Positions 8,284-17,991 of a stretch of DNA of 64,000 nucleotides are shown piece by piece. The notes under the pieces were generated by a model. The model did not search any database. It was not told where the DNA came from and saw only the letters and a list, made by a program, of their open reading frames with translations. The translations under genes were made by a program, and so were the position numbers. How positions within the stretch are numbered: position 1 is the first letter of the stretch; each line of letters starts with the position of its first letter. Origin of the DNA: Streptomyces tuirus (GTDB taxonomy: Bacteria; Actinomycetota; Actinomycetes; Streptomycetales; Streptomycetaceae); the NCBI RefSeq assembly GCF_014701095.1, contig NZ_AP023439.1, positions 2,592,001 through 2,656,000 on the forward strand, written 5' to 3'.

Positions 8284-8751
8284 TCACTCGCTCTCGTCCT
8301 CGTCGTCGTCCTCGACGCCCACGCCGGACATCCCCAGGACGATGGAGGGCACGGCGGACGCGGTCAGCATGAGGGTCGTCAGCAGCGCGGGCATCCGCTC
8401 GATCACATCGGGCTGGTTCTGGAAGACGACCATGACCAGCACGACGAGCATCCCGGCGCCGACCGCGCACTGGTAGCCGATGAAGGAGACGCGGTCCCGC
8501 AGCCCGCGTTCACGTTCGTCCAGTCCCGCCTGGGGCCGCTCGGCCACACCGCGGGTCATCGAACGCAGCACGCCCCACAGCAGCAGCCACAGCACGAAGG
8601 CCACGAGCCACCAGGAGTCGGAGAAGGCGTTGCCGTCCGAGATGAGCGACAGCACCACCATGGCCGCACTCAGCACGCACAGGGAGAGCGCCACAGGACG
8701 CATCGGGCTGCGCGCCAGGTCCGTCATCTCGTTGGCTCCTTGCCGGCTCAC
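8284..8751 (-). CDS. Four-helix integral membrane protein
   Basis: 155 residues with hydrophobic spans near 20-38, 45-63, 92-112 and 122-143, a charged cytoplasmic loop (DERERGLRDR) in the middle and a very acidic C-terminus (EDDDEDESE). It overlaps the XRE gene by 4 bp. Small HTH plus membrane-protein pairs of this kind are common in actinomycetes and firmicutes; the membrane partner may sense the product or control the regulator. No specific function can be assigned. An in-frame ATG eight codons later is an alternative start. Confidence 0.75.
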   Translation of the reverse strand: MSRQGANEMTDLARSPMRPVALSLCVLSAAMVVLSLISDGNAFSDSWWLVAFVLWLLLWGVLRSMTRGVAERPQAGLDERERGLRDRVSFIGYQCAVGAGMLVVLVMVVFQNQPDVIERMPALLTTLMLTASAVPSIVLGMSGVGVEDDDEDESE

Positions 8752-9020
8752 GAGCGTTCCTCCTTGTTGTAGAGCTGGGCGGAGAGAGGGACGAAGGGTT
8801 TGCGGTTGAAGATCGCTTCCACCGGAAGCTCGAACACGTCACTGAGCCGGAACGCCAGGTCGAGACTCGGAAAGTAGTCGCCCCGCTCGATGGCACCGAT
8901 GGTCTGCGGGTGCACCTCCACCAGCTTGGCCAGCGCGACGCGACTGAGGCCGCGCTCGGCGCGGAGAACTCTCAGCTGGTTGTAGATCTGCATTCCCTCG
9001 CGATGACTCACTGGGCTCAT
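8748..9020 (-). CDS. XRE-family transcriptional regulator
   Basis: The core is a typical Cro/C1 helix-turn-helix: LRVLRAERGLSRVALAKL and VHPQTIGAIERGDYFPSLDLAFRL, followed by a short C-terminal segment (IFNRKPFVP). Two starts are possible. ATG 9020 sits exactly where a transcript from the promoter at 9027-9055 would begin, so it may be leaderless (90 aa). ATG 8993 has a Shine-Dalgarno (GAGGGA) and gives 81 aa. It probably controls the cluster, including its own promoter. Confidence 0.85.
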   Translation of the reverse strand: MSPVSHREGMQIYNQLRVLRAERGLSRVALAKLVEVHPQTIGAIERGDYFPSLDLAFRLSDVFELPVEAIFNRKPFVPLSAQLYNKEERS

Positions 9021-9026
9021 GGAAAA

Positions 9027-9055
9027 AACGTAGTAGAAACACAACAGTTCGTCAA
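9027..9055 (-). promoter_or_regulatory. Promoter and possible operator of the XRE gene
   Basis: TTGACG (9055-9050), 17-bp spacer, TACGTT (9032-9027), ending 6 bp before ATG 9020. Reading CTTGACGAACTGTTGTGTT, it agrees with the promoter at 2505-2523 at about 16 of 19 positions. Confidence 0.6.
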
Positions 9056-9115
9056 GGAACAGCAACAGCTCCGGCAGATGTCAGAGCACCAGCGACATAA
9101 GGAAGGTGTCCAGCC

Positions 9116-10105
9116 GTGACCGCCGACAACGTGCTTCCGAGCGTGCTCGTGCCGAACATGCCGGAGACCCCGGACTCCCTGCGACCCCACACCGAGCTGG
9201 TCCGCGACATCGGAGCGCGCCGCCTGTGGACGGGGCAGTCGCTCAAGGTGGAGGCCCACCAGGCGTTCGCCCACCTCGCCGGTGCCGGGATCCGCGTCCC
9301 CGTGGGCCTCAGCGTGACTCTGATGCCGCTGCGCCACCCGTACGAGGCCGCCCTCCAGGCCCGCTCGCTCGCCCTGCTCACCGGCCTGCCCGTGGTGGCC
9401 GGCTACGGCGTCGGCTCGACGGCGTTCGTCCGCAGCCTCAACGGACGCCCGTTCGCCAGCCCGCGCACGATGGCCGGGGACTACCTGCGCACGGTTCGGG
9501 CCCTGCTGGACGGGGAGATCGTCGACCACGCGGGCGAATACCACAGCCTGCAGGGCCGGTTGATCCCCATGGAGCATCCGCGCGTGGAGGTCGGTGTGGG
9601 CGTGCTGCGCCCCAACATGGCCCGGACCGCCGGTGGCGTCGCGGATGTCGCCATCACGTGGATGACCCCACCCGCGTATGTCGCCGAGACCCTGCTGCCC
9701 GCTCTGGAGAAGGGGGCCAAGGACGGGGACCGGGACACCCGCTGCCGGGTCGCGACCGTCGTCCATGTCGCGGTGGAGCGCGAAGGCAGGGACCCGCACG
9801 CGCTCGCCTACACGGCTGCCTCCGGGCACCTCACCATGGAGCACTACACGGACATGCTGCGCCGGGCCGGCGTGCCGGTCGATCCGGCGGACCCGGTGGC
9901 CGGTGCCGCCGCCCTGGTGGACAGTGGCACGTACCTGTACGGCTCGGCCGACCACATCGCCGCCGTGTTGGAGGAGTACCGGAACGCCGGTGTGGACGAG
10001 GTGATCCTCAACTGCGCCGGAGTGCTGTTCACCGAGGGGCAGTCGGCGGCGTTGCGGGACAGCCGGGAGATCATCGAGGCGGTCGGGCGGCGCAACGGTG
10101 GCTGA
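9116..10105 (+). CDS. LLM-class F420-dependent oxidoreductase
   Basis: 329 residues from GTG, with GGAAGG upstream. The sequence has the luciferase-like monooxygenase barrel features used by F420 enzymes (PVGLSVTLMPLRHPYEAALQA; later GVDEVILNCAGV). In the lexapeptide pathway an F420H2-dependent reductase (LxmJ) turns dehydroalanine into D-alanine; the Ser-rich precursor makes that role likely here. Its stop overlaps the start of the phosphotransferase-like gene by 8 bp. Whether this enzyme acts on peptide is inference from the neighbourhood. Confidence 0.83.
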   Translation: MTADNVLPSVLVPNMPETPDSLRPHTELVRDIGARRLWTGQSLKVEAHQAFAHLAGAGIRVPVGLSVTLMPLRHPYEAALQARSLALLTGLPVVAGYGVGSTAFVRSLNGRPFASPRTMAGDYLRTVRALLDGEIVDHAGEYHSLQGRLIPMEHPRVEVGVGVLRPNMARTAGGVADVAITWMTPPAYVAETLLPALEKGAKDGDRDTRCRVATVVHVAVEREGRDPHALAYTAASGHLTMEHYTDMLRRAGVPVDPADPVAGAAALVDSGTYLYGSADHIAAVLEEYRNAGVDEVILNCAGVLFTEGQSAALRDSREIIEAVGRRNGG

Positions 10106-11213
10106 GCCGGCCGGCACCGATCCGGTGGCGTCCGCGGGGCCTGCGGACACCGGACGGCCTCCTCGCGCGGAGCCCGTCACCGTACGCGAGTACGGGACCC
10201 GTTACCTGCGGATCACCGTGCGCCACCACGGGGGCGCGGGGTTCAGCTGGCTGCGCGCCCCGGGGCCGGCCCACACCGCTCCGCAGCGCCTTCCGCAGCC
10301 GGAGGCCGCCGCGGCACTGCGCCGCGTCGACGAGGCCCTCGGCGCGGCTGTGGCCCGCGATACCGCCGAAGCGCCGCGCGGCGCCCGGCTCGCCCTCGGC
10401 GAACCGGCGGACGGCACCGCGCGGGCCGGGGCGGCCCTGCCGGGCTCCGGGGTGCTCTACCGCGTATCCGGTGCCTTCTCGGTGGCACGGCTGCTGTCCT
10501 GCGGCGACGACGCCGCCTTCCGGCTCTCGGTCGACGCGCTGGCGGATCTGGGCAGGACCCTGCGACGGCTGCACCAGGAGCCGTGGGACCTCCCGGACCG
10601 GCCGCCGCACCCCGGAGTGCGACGGCTCATGGCCTGGCTCTCCGGAGAGGAGGACGCTCCGGGGACGGCCCGGCTGCGCACGCTGGCCCGTACCCGGGTC
10701 GGCCCCTCACGGTGGGCCCGGCTGACGGAGTGGTCCCGGGCCGCGGAGGAGCCACCCGGAAGCGGCGCGGTCCTGCTGCACGGAGCGCCCAGCACCGGCT
10801 GGCTGGTCCCCTCCCCTGCCGGTGGCCCCACCGCCCTGCTCACCGGCGAGGAGGTCACCGGGGGCGACCCGGCTCTCGATCTCGGCTGGACGCTCGGCGA
10901 GTTGCACGAACTGCGCGCCGCAGCCGCCCTCGGCCTCGGCTCCGCAGGAAAGGGACCACGGGTCGACTATCCGGCCGCGGCCCACGCCCTGCTCCGCGGC
11001 TACACCGGCGGTGACGGCACCGCCGCCGTCCCGCCGGGCACCGCACGCGCGGCCACCCTCCGTCTGGCCGTCCACATGCGCGACTTCGCGTCGTTCGTGG
11101 GCTGGCACGAGGACCTGCGCCACTACTGCGACCTGCTGGCGGAAGCACTCGGCGAGGACGGCGCCCCCTGTCTTCACCGGCCCAAGCCGGGGTCGTCCGC
11201 CGAGGGCCTCTGA
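10098..11213 (+). CDS. Phosphotransferase-like protein (probable dehydration kinase)
   Basis: 371 residues. The C-terminal half keeps the aminoglycoside-phosphotransferase order: a loop reading LLHGAPSTGWLV where active APH enzymes have HGDxxxxN, then EEVTGGDPALDLGWTLGEL, equal to the metal-binding GDPxxDL segment. In class V lanthipeptides a kinase of this fold (LxmK) phosphorylates Ser/Thr before elimination. Here the catalytic Asp is replaced by Ala, so either the base lies elsewhere or the protein needs a partner. It is co-translated with the F420 reductase and is the last gene of the cluster in the window. Confidence 0.72.
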   Translation: MAEPAGTDPVASAGPADTGRPPRAEPVTVREYGTRYLRITVRHHGGAGFSWLRAPGPAHTAPQRLPQPEAAAALRRVDEALGAAVARDTAEAPRGARLALGEPADGTARAGAALPGSGVLYRVSGAFSVARLLSCGDDAAFRLSVDALADLGRTLRRLHQEPWDLPDRPPHPGVRRLMAWLSGEEDAPGTARLRTLARTRVGPSRWARLTEWSRAAEEPPGSGAVLLHGAPSTGWLVPSPAGGPTALLTGEEVTGGDPALDLGWTLGELHELRAAAALGLGSAGKGPRVDYPAAAHALLRGYTGGDGTAAVPPGTARAATLRLAVHMRDFASFVGWHEDLRHYCDLLAEALGEDGAPCLHRPKPGSSAEGL

Positions 11214-11328
11214 AATCCCTGGCGGGCGCCGCGCTGCTCTCCCTGGCGCTCTCCGCCCACGGCACGACCGCCCACGCGGCCGACGGGTGGTCCGTCTCCC
11301 ACGCGACGGCCACCGCGGCGGGACCGGG
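11214..11328 (+). pseudogene. Start-less signal-peptide-like remnant
   Basis: Directly after the phosphotransferase stop a second frame reads KSLAGAALLSLALSAHG then TTAHAADGW, a good Sec signal peptide with an AHA-A cleavage site, but no ATG/GTG/TTG start is available and the frame runs into the terminator at 11329. It may be the scar of a deleted secreted-protein gene. Chance is not excluded. Confidence 0.3.
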
Positions 11329-11361
11329 CCTGCCCCTCCCCCGCGAGCGGGGAGGGGCAGG
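11329..11361. terminator. Bidirectional terminator
   Basis: Perfect 13-bp stem (11329-11341 with 11349-11361), loop CGCGAGC, between the end of the lanthipeptide cluster and the convergent GPP34 gene. It marks the probable right border of the cluster. Confidence 0.88.
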
Positions 11362-11373
11362 CGGACGCCGTAG

Positions 11374-12066
11374 TCAGCTGCCGGTGGTGATCGTCGTCGC
11401 AGCCGTCACGGCGACGATCACCGCCAGTGCCTCCTCCGCTGCCCGCACGACCTCGCGCACTGCGGTCGCGGACCACCGGCCGTGGGAGATGGCCTCCATG
11501 GCCTCCCGGACCGCTCGCGCGTCGGCGTCCGGGAAGGCCAGCCGGTGCAACTTCGCGCCGTGCAGCAGGGCCACCAGGCACGCCGTGCGCTCGTCCGGCG
11601 CCGCTCCTCGAAGGACGACCTCGTCGAGCCGCTGCCGTACCGCCGCCTCCGCCGAGCCGTCCGCCTCGGGGTAGCGGCGCACGGAGAAGAGGCCGAGGAC
11701 CTTCTTCTTCTCCTCCCGGACCAGACCCTTCTCGATCAGGCCCTGGTTCGCCCATGCCGCCGCGTCCGTCTTCAGCCGGGTGATCCAGTCCCTGGCTCTG
11801 CCCGGCTCGTCCCGGCCTGCGATGTCGGCGATTGCCGCGTCCAGGGCGGGATCGCCCAGCGGGGTGGCGTCGACGACGGTCACCTTGTCGTCGGTCACAT
11901 CGATCCGGTCGGCCAGCGCCAGCTCCACCAGCAGAGCGGCGGAGATCGCCGGCGTCACCTTCGCCGATTCCTTCGCCGCGCCGGACTCGTCGTCCAGCGA
12001 CAGGAGCAGGAGCTGCTCGCCCAGGGTCGTGGGGGTTTCCGCGGGAGGGTGCATCGGTGAGTGCAT
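11374..12066 (-). CDS. GPP34 family phosphoprotein-like protein
   Basis: 230 residues. TLGEQLLLLSLDDESG at the N-terminus and the LxELALADRI, GLFSVRRYP and LVALLHGAKL segments match bacterial members of the Golgi phosphoprotein 3 (GPP34/Vps74) family, which are common in Streptomyces and whose bacterial role is unclear (the eukaryotic proteins bind phosphoinositide). The C-terminal ~20 residues are Ala/Val/Thr-rich. A second ATG four codons downstream could be the start. Not obviously linked to the lanthipeptide cluster. Confidence 0.85.
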   Translation of the reverse strand: MHSPMHPPAETPTTLGEQLLLLSLDDESGAAKESAKVTPAISAALLVELALADRIDVTDDKVTVVDATPLGDPALDAAIADIAGRDEPGRARDWITRLKTDAAAWANQGLIEKGLVREEKKKVLGLFSVRRYPEADGSAEAAVRQRLDEVVLRGAAPDERTACLVALLHGAKLHRLAFPDADARAVREAMEAISHGRWSATAVREVVRAAEEALAVIVAVTAATTITTGS

Positions 12067-12135
12067 GTCCCACAGTCTCCATGAGCGACTCCCGGCCCGG
12101 CGAAGACTGGCCGATACCGGTCAGTGGACGTGCGG

Positions 12136-13638
<1,503 letters not shown>

Positions 13639-13652
13639 GGCCGGGAACTCCT

Positions 13653-15536
13653 TCACAGATGGCGGCGTCGGGTGGAGACGTGCCGTTCGTACAGCTCACG
13701 TGCCTTGACCGCGGACGGCCGTGTCGCGGTCTCGGCCACGGGTACATCCCACCAGGCCTGCGCGGGAGGCGCGCCCGACACTGTGTCTGCCGTTTGGGTC
13801 TCGACGTAGACACATGTGGGAGTGTCGGCCGCCCGGGCCTCGGCGAGCGCCTCCCGCAGGTCCCGGACGGTCTTCGCGCGCAGCACGCGCATGCCGAGGC
13901 TGGCCGCGTTGGCGGCGAGGTCCACGGGCAGCGGCGGCCCGGTGTACGAGCCGTCCTCGGAGGGGTAGCGGTAGGCGGTGCCGAACCGCTCGCCGCCCAC
14001 CGACTCCGACAGGCCGCCGATGGAGGCGTAGCCGTGGTTCTGGATGATCAGGACCTTGATCGCGACGCCCTCCTGCACGGCCGTGACGATCTCCGTCGGC
14101 ATCATCAGATAGGTGCCGTCGCCGACCAGCGCCCACACGGGCCGGTCGGGAGCGGCCAGCTTCACGCCGATGGCGGCGGGGATCTCGTAGCCCATGCAGG
14201 AGTAGCCGTACTCCAGGTGGTACTGGTCGCGCGACCGGGTCCGCCACAGTTTGTGCAGGTCGCCGGGGAGGGAGCCGGCGGCGTTGATCAGGATGTCCGA
14301 CTCGTCGGCGATCTCGTCCAGGGCGCCGAGGACCTGCGGCTGGGTCGGGCGGGTGTCCGGTTCGTCCACCTCGTAGCAGGCGTCGACGCGTTGCTCCCAG
14401 CGCTCCTTGTCCTCGGTGTACTCGGTGGCGTAGCTGCCGGCGACCCGGTGCGCGTGCAGCCGCAGGGCGCCGGTGAGCTCCTGGAGGCCGCTGCGGGCGT
14501 CGGCGACCAGGGGCTGCCCGGCGAGCTTGTGGGCGTCGTAGGACGCGATGTTGAGGTTGAGGAACCGGACGTCCGGGTTGCTGAACAGCGTGCCGGAGGC
14601 GGTGGTGAAGTCGGTGTAGCGGGTGCCGACGCCGATCACCAGGTCGGCGGTGCGGGCGAGTTCGTCCGCGGTGGCGGTGCCGGTGTGGCCGACGCCTCCC
14701 ACGTCCTGGGGGTGGTCGTGGCGCAGCGAGCCCTTGCCGGCCTGGGTGGAGGCGACCGGTATGCCGGTGGTTTCGGCGAACTCGGCGAGGGCCTCCTCGG
14801 CGCGGCTGTGGTGCACGCCGCCGCCGGCGACGACCAGGGGCCGCTTCGCCGAGCGGATGATCCGTACCGCCTCGGCCAGTTCCGCCGGGTCGGCGCCGGG
14901 ACGCCGTACGGTCCAGACGCGCTCGGCGAAGAACTCCTCGGGCCAGTCGTACGCCTCGGCCTGCACGTCCTGGGGCAGGGCGAGGGTGACGGCGCCGGTC
15001 TCGACGGGGTCGGTGAGCACGCGCATCGCGTTCAGCGCCGAGGGGATCAGGGCCTCGGGCCGGGTGATCCGGTCGAAGTACCTCGACACCGGGCGCAGGC
15101 AGTCGTTGACCGACACATCGCCCGCGTACGGCACTTCGAGCTGCTGGAGGACCGGGTCGGCGGGCCGGCCGGCGAAGATGTCACCGGGCAGGAGCAGCAC
15201 CGGCAGGTGGTTGACGGTCGCGAGAGCGGCGCCGGTGACGAGGTTGGTGGCGCCCGGGCCGATGGAGGTCGTGACCGCGTGCGTGGACAGGCGGTTCGAC
15301 TGGCGGGCGTAGCCGACCGCCGCGTGCACCATGGCCTGTTCGTTGCGGCCCTGGTGGTACGGCATCCGCCCGGCGTGCTCCAGGAGCGCCTGGCCGATGC
15401 CGGCGACGTTGCCGTGGCCGAAGATGCCCCAGGTGGCGCCGATGAGCCGCTGCCGGACGCCGTCGCGTTCGGTGTACTGGGCGGACAGGAAGCGCACGAG
15501 CGCCTGTGCGGCCGTCAGCCTTGTCCTCGAGGTCAT
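13653..15536 (-). CDS. iolD: 3D-(3,5/4)-trihydroxycyclohexane-1,2-dione hydrolase
   Basis: 627 residues of the thiamine-diphosphate enzyme family. GATWGIFGHGNVAGIGQAL and MVHAAVGYARQSNR at the N-terminus, the central YTDF and TQAGKG segments, and the ThDP-binding GDG...N stretch (VGDGTYLMMPTEIV...IQNHGYASIG) match IolD. It opens the inositol-derived ring to 5-deoxy-glucuronate. ATG 15536 has GGAGGGA upstream. Next gene is mmsA. Confidence 0.95.
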   Translation of the reverse strand: MTSRTRLTAAQALVRFLSAQYTERDGVRQRLIGATWGIFGHGNVAGIGQALLEHAGRMPYHQGRNEQAMVHAAVGYARQSNRLSTHAVTTSIGPGATNLVTGAALATVNHLPVLLLPGDIFAGRPADPVLQQLEVPYAGDVSVNDCLRPVSRYFDRITRPEALIPSALNAMRVLTDPVETGAVTLALPQDVQAEAYDWPEEFFAERVWTVRRPGADPAELAEAVRIIRSAKRPLVVAGGGVHHSRAEEALAEFAETTGIPVASTQAGKGSLRHDHPQDVGGVGHTGTATADELARTADLVIGVGTRYTDFTTASGTLFSNPDVRFLNLNIASYDAHKLAGQPLVADARSGLQELTGALRLHAHRVAGSYATEYTEDKERWEQRVDACYEVDEPDTRPTQPQVLGALDEIADESDILINAAGSLPGDLHKLWRTRSRDQYHLEYGYSCMGYEIPAAIGVKLAAPDRPVWALVGDGTYLMMPTEIVTAVQEGVAIKVLIIQNHGYASIGGLSESVGGERFGTAYRYPSEDGSYTGPPLPVDLAANAASLGMRVLRAKTVRDLREALAEARAADTPTCVYVETQTADTVSGAPPAQAWWDVPVAETATRPSAVKARELYERHVSTRRRHL

Positions 15537-15580
15537 CGGTGTCCCTCCCTCTGGGTGGTCACGGATACGCGACGGCCACG

Positions 15581-15592
15581 GTGAACGTTCAC
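15581..15592. promoter_or_regulatory. 12-bp perfect palindrome upstream of iolD
   Basis: GTGAACGTTCAC, 45 bp before the iolD start in a 264-bp gap that has no recognisable gene. A GntR-type or other dimeric regulator could bind here. Confidence 0.4.
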
Positions 15593-15800
15593 GGGGCGGG
15601 GCCGCGTACGCCTCGTCGGGGAGACCTCCGGCGCGGGGCCGTAGCGGGCGGGGAGTTGTCGCTCGCTCTTCGCTCCTGCCAAAGCAAAGCGGCCTCCCGC
15701 GCCGGAGGCGATCTGGGTCCGGGACGTGCCCGGGAGAGGGAACGCGTGGTCTCGGGTGCTGTCGCAGGTGGGGAAGGCAGGGGTGGTCATGCGACGGCCC

Positions 15801-16682
15801 TCACAGCAGTCCGACGGCGGTGTCGACGGCGGCGGCCACATCGCCGTCCGCCGGGTACAGCAAGGAACGTCCCACGACCAGCCCGCACACGGTGGGCAGT
15901 TGAAGGGCGCCGCGCCACTTCTCGTACGCCCCGTCCTGGTCGTCGCCCACCTCGCCGCCCAGCAGCACGGCGGGCAGCGTGGAGGCCGCCATGACCTCGG
16001 CCATGTCGTCGGGGTTGCCGGTGACCGGGACCTTGAGCCAGGTGTAGGCGGAACTGCCGCCGAGGCCCGAGGCGATGGCGATCGACTTGGTCACGGCCTC
16101 GGCGGAGAGGTCGTTGCGGAGCCGGCCCCGTTCGTCGCGGTGGCTGATGAACGGCTCGACGAACACGGGGAGTCTGCGGGCGGCCATGGCGTCGACGGCC
16201 CGGGCGGTGGACTCCAGGGTGGTCAGCGAGCCGGGGTCGTCGTAGTCGATGCGCAGGAGCAGCTTGCCCGCGTCGAAGCCGAGGCGCTCGATGTCCTCGG
16301 GGCGGTGGCCGGTGAAGCGGTCGTCGAGTTCGAAGCGGGCTCCCTGGAGGCCGCCGCGGTTCATCGAGCCGACGACGACCTTGCCGTCGAGGGCGCCGAG
16401 CAGGAGCAGGTCGTCGAGGATGTCGGCGGTGGCGAGGACGCCGTCCACGCCGGGGCGGGACAGGGCCAGGCAGAGGCGTTCGAGGAGGTCGGCGCGGTTG
16501 GCCATGGCCAGGGCGCGGCCGCCGACGCCGAGGGCGCCGCGGGCCGGGTGGTCGGCGGCGACGATCATCAGCCGGCCGTTGTCGTTCAGCAGCGGCCGGC
16601 GGGGGCGGCGGGCGGCGGCCTCGGCGATCGCCTCCGGGCGGTGGCTGCGCAGGCGGACGAGTTCACCGACGTCGACGGTCAC
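15801..16682 (-). CDS. Class I aldolase-like (beta/alpha)8-barrel protein of inositol catabolism
   Basis: 293 residues from GTG 16682, which overlaps the iolC stop (GTGA). The sequence VIVAADHPARGALGVGG, LATADILDDLL, RIDYDDPGSLTT and the C-terminal PTVCGLVVGRSLLYP match the Cgl0158/DeoC-like barrel proteins that sit beside iolC in actinobacteria. It probably supplies the 6-phospho-5-dehydro-2-deoxygluconate aldolase step (the IolJ role). That role is inferred from context; the reaction is not proven by the sequence. Confidence 0.85.
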   Translation of the reverse strand: MTVDVGELVRLRSHRPEAIAEAAARRPRRPLLNDNGRLMIVAADHPARGALGVGGRALAMANRADLLERLCLALSRPGVDGVLATADILDDLLLLGALDGKVVVGSMNRGGLQGARFELDDRFTGHRPEDIERLGFDAGKLLLRIDYDDPGSLTTLESTARAVDAMAARRLPVFVEPFISHRDERGRLRNDLSAEAVTKSIAIASGLGGSSAYTWLKVPVTGNPDDMAEVMAASTLPAVLLGGEVGDDQDGAYEKWRGALQLPTVCGLVVGRSLLYPADGDVAAAVDTAVGLL

Positions 16683-17629
16683 TGGACGGCCCCCGCGGTG
16701 ACGGCCGCCTCGATCTCGTCCGGCGTGGGCATCGCGGAGGAGCACTCCAGGCGCGAGGCGACGATGGCACCGGCGGCGTTGGCGTGCCGCATGGTCTTCT
16801 CCAGGTCCCAGCCGGCCAGGAGGCCGTGAACCAGGGAACCGCCGAAGGCGTCGCCGGCGCCCAGGCCGTTCAGGACGTTCACCGGCAGCGGCGGGACCTC
16901 GGCGCTCTCGCCGGCACGGTTCACCGCGAGGACGCCCTTGGGGCCCTGCTTGACGACGGCCAGTTCCACGCCCGCGTCGAGGAGGGCGCGGGCGGCGGCG
17001 TGGGGTTCGCCCACGCCGGTGGCGACCTCCACCTCGTCGAGGTTGCCGACGGCGACGGTGGTGTGGCGCAGGGCCTCGGTGTAGAAGGGGCGCGCGGCCT
17101 GCGGGTCGGTCCAGAACATCGGGCGCCAGTCGAGGTCGAAGACCGTGGTGCCGGACCGGGCGCGGTGGGCGAGGGCGGCGAGGGTCGCGGTGCGGCTCGG
17201 CTCCTCGCTCAGGCCCGTTCCCGTGACCCAGAAGACCCGGGCCTCGCGGATGGCGTCGAGGTCGAGCTCGTGGGCGTCGATCTCCAGGTCGGGGGCCTTG
17301 GGGCGCCGGTAGAAGTACAGCGGGAAGTCGTCCGGCGGGAAGACCTCGCAGAAGGTGACCGGCGTGGGCAGGCCGGGGACCGGGGTGACCCAGCGGTCGT
17401 CCACGCCGAAGCCCTTCAGGGCCTCGTGGAGGTAGGTGCCGAAGGGGTCGTCGCCGGTGCGGGTGATCACCGCCGTCCGCCGCCCCAGACGGGCCGCGGC
17501 CACCGCCACGTTGCTCGCCGAGCCGCCGAGGAACTTGCCGAAGGACGTGACCTGCGGCAGCGGGACGCCGGTCTGGAGCGGATACAGATCCACTCCGATC
17601 CGCCCCATGGTGATCAGGTCGTACGCCAT
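16679..17629 (-). CDS. iolC: 5-dehydro-2-deoxygluconokinase
   Basis: 316 residues of the PfkB/ribokinase family. MGRIGVDLYPLQTG at the start and KFLGGSASNVAVAAARLG are the first PfkB signature region; LNGLGAGDAFGGSLVHGLL near the C-terminus carries the catalytic Asp in GAGD. Shine-Dalgarno GAGGGG precedes ATG 17629. IolC phosphorylates 5-dehydro-2-deoxygluconate. First gene of the inositol run, with its own strong promoter at 17662-17690. Confidence 0.94.
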   Translation of the reverse strand: MAYDLITMGRIGVDLYPLQTGVPLPQVTSFGKFLGGSASNVAVAAARLGRRTAVITRTGDDPFGTYLHEALKGFGVDDRWVTPVPGLPTPVTFCEVFPPDDFPLYFYRRPKAPDLEIDAHELDLDAIREARVFWVTGTGLSEEPSRTATLAALAHRARSGTTVFDLDWRPMFWTDPQAARPFYTEALRHTTVAVGNLDEVEVATGVGEPHAAARALLDAGVELAVVKQGPKGVLAVNRAGESAEVPPLPVNVLNGLGAGDAFGGSLVHGLLAGWDLEKTMRHANAAGAIVASRLECSSAMPTPDEIEAAVTAGAVQ

Positions 17630-17661
17630 CGCGGTCCCCTCGATGCTCGGCTCTCCCCGGC

Positions 17662-17707
17662 TTTGTAGCCCCCTCTCGAAGCCCTGTCAATGTTTTGTCC
17701 GGACATT
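17662..17707 (-). promoter_or_regulatory. iolC promoter with upstream palindrome
   Basis: Consensus TTGACA (17690-17685), 17 bp, TACAAA (17667-17662). Abutting the -35 box is AATGT-N9-ACATT with an inner perfect palindrome TGTCCGGACA (17696-17705), a likely site for the inositol regulator. Confidence 0.65.
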
Positions 17708-17991
17708 CGGACCAGATCGCGACAGCGCTTTCCGCTTGTCCACGTCCGTGTCAAGGCGCCCCGCCGACGCACGGGCCCGCCTCTTTGCCTCGGCTGTGTC
17801 ACAAACACCTCCCTCGTGTCACGCGTGTCGCGAGTACGCGGGTCTTCCGTCACACCCGGCGCACAGGCCCTGCCCCGTATCACCGGGCGTCGTTGACCGG
17901 GCACAGGCTTGTTGATCGCCAGCGCAGCGCCCGGCTCCCCCGGACGGCCGTCCACGGCCGCCGCCGCGGTGCGCGCACGGAGGTGCACGTC
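17708..17991. other. Intergenic region before the HTH gene
   Basis: 284 bp between iolC and the small HTH gene. It holds direct repeats of a CGTGTC(A/G)CG-like word (around 17814-17835), but no convincing gene or promoter. Confidence 0.4.

Noticed and set aside
15539..15790. A minus-strand frame of about 84 codons filling the gap where iolB would be expected.
   Set aside because: It does not resemble IolB or any family, is Arg/Pro-rich, and its start lacks a ribosome site.
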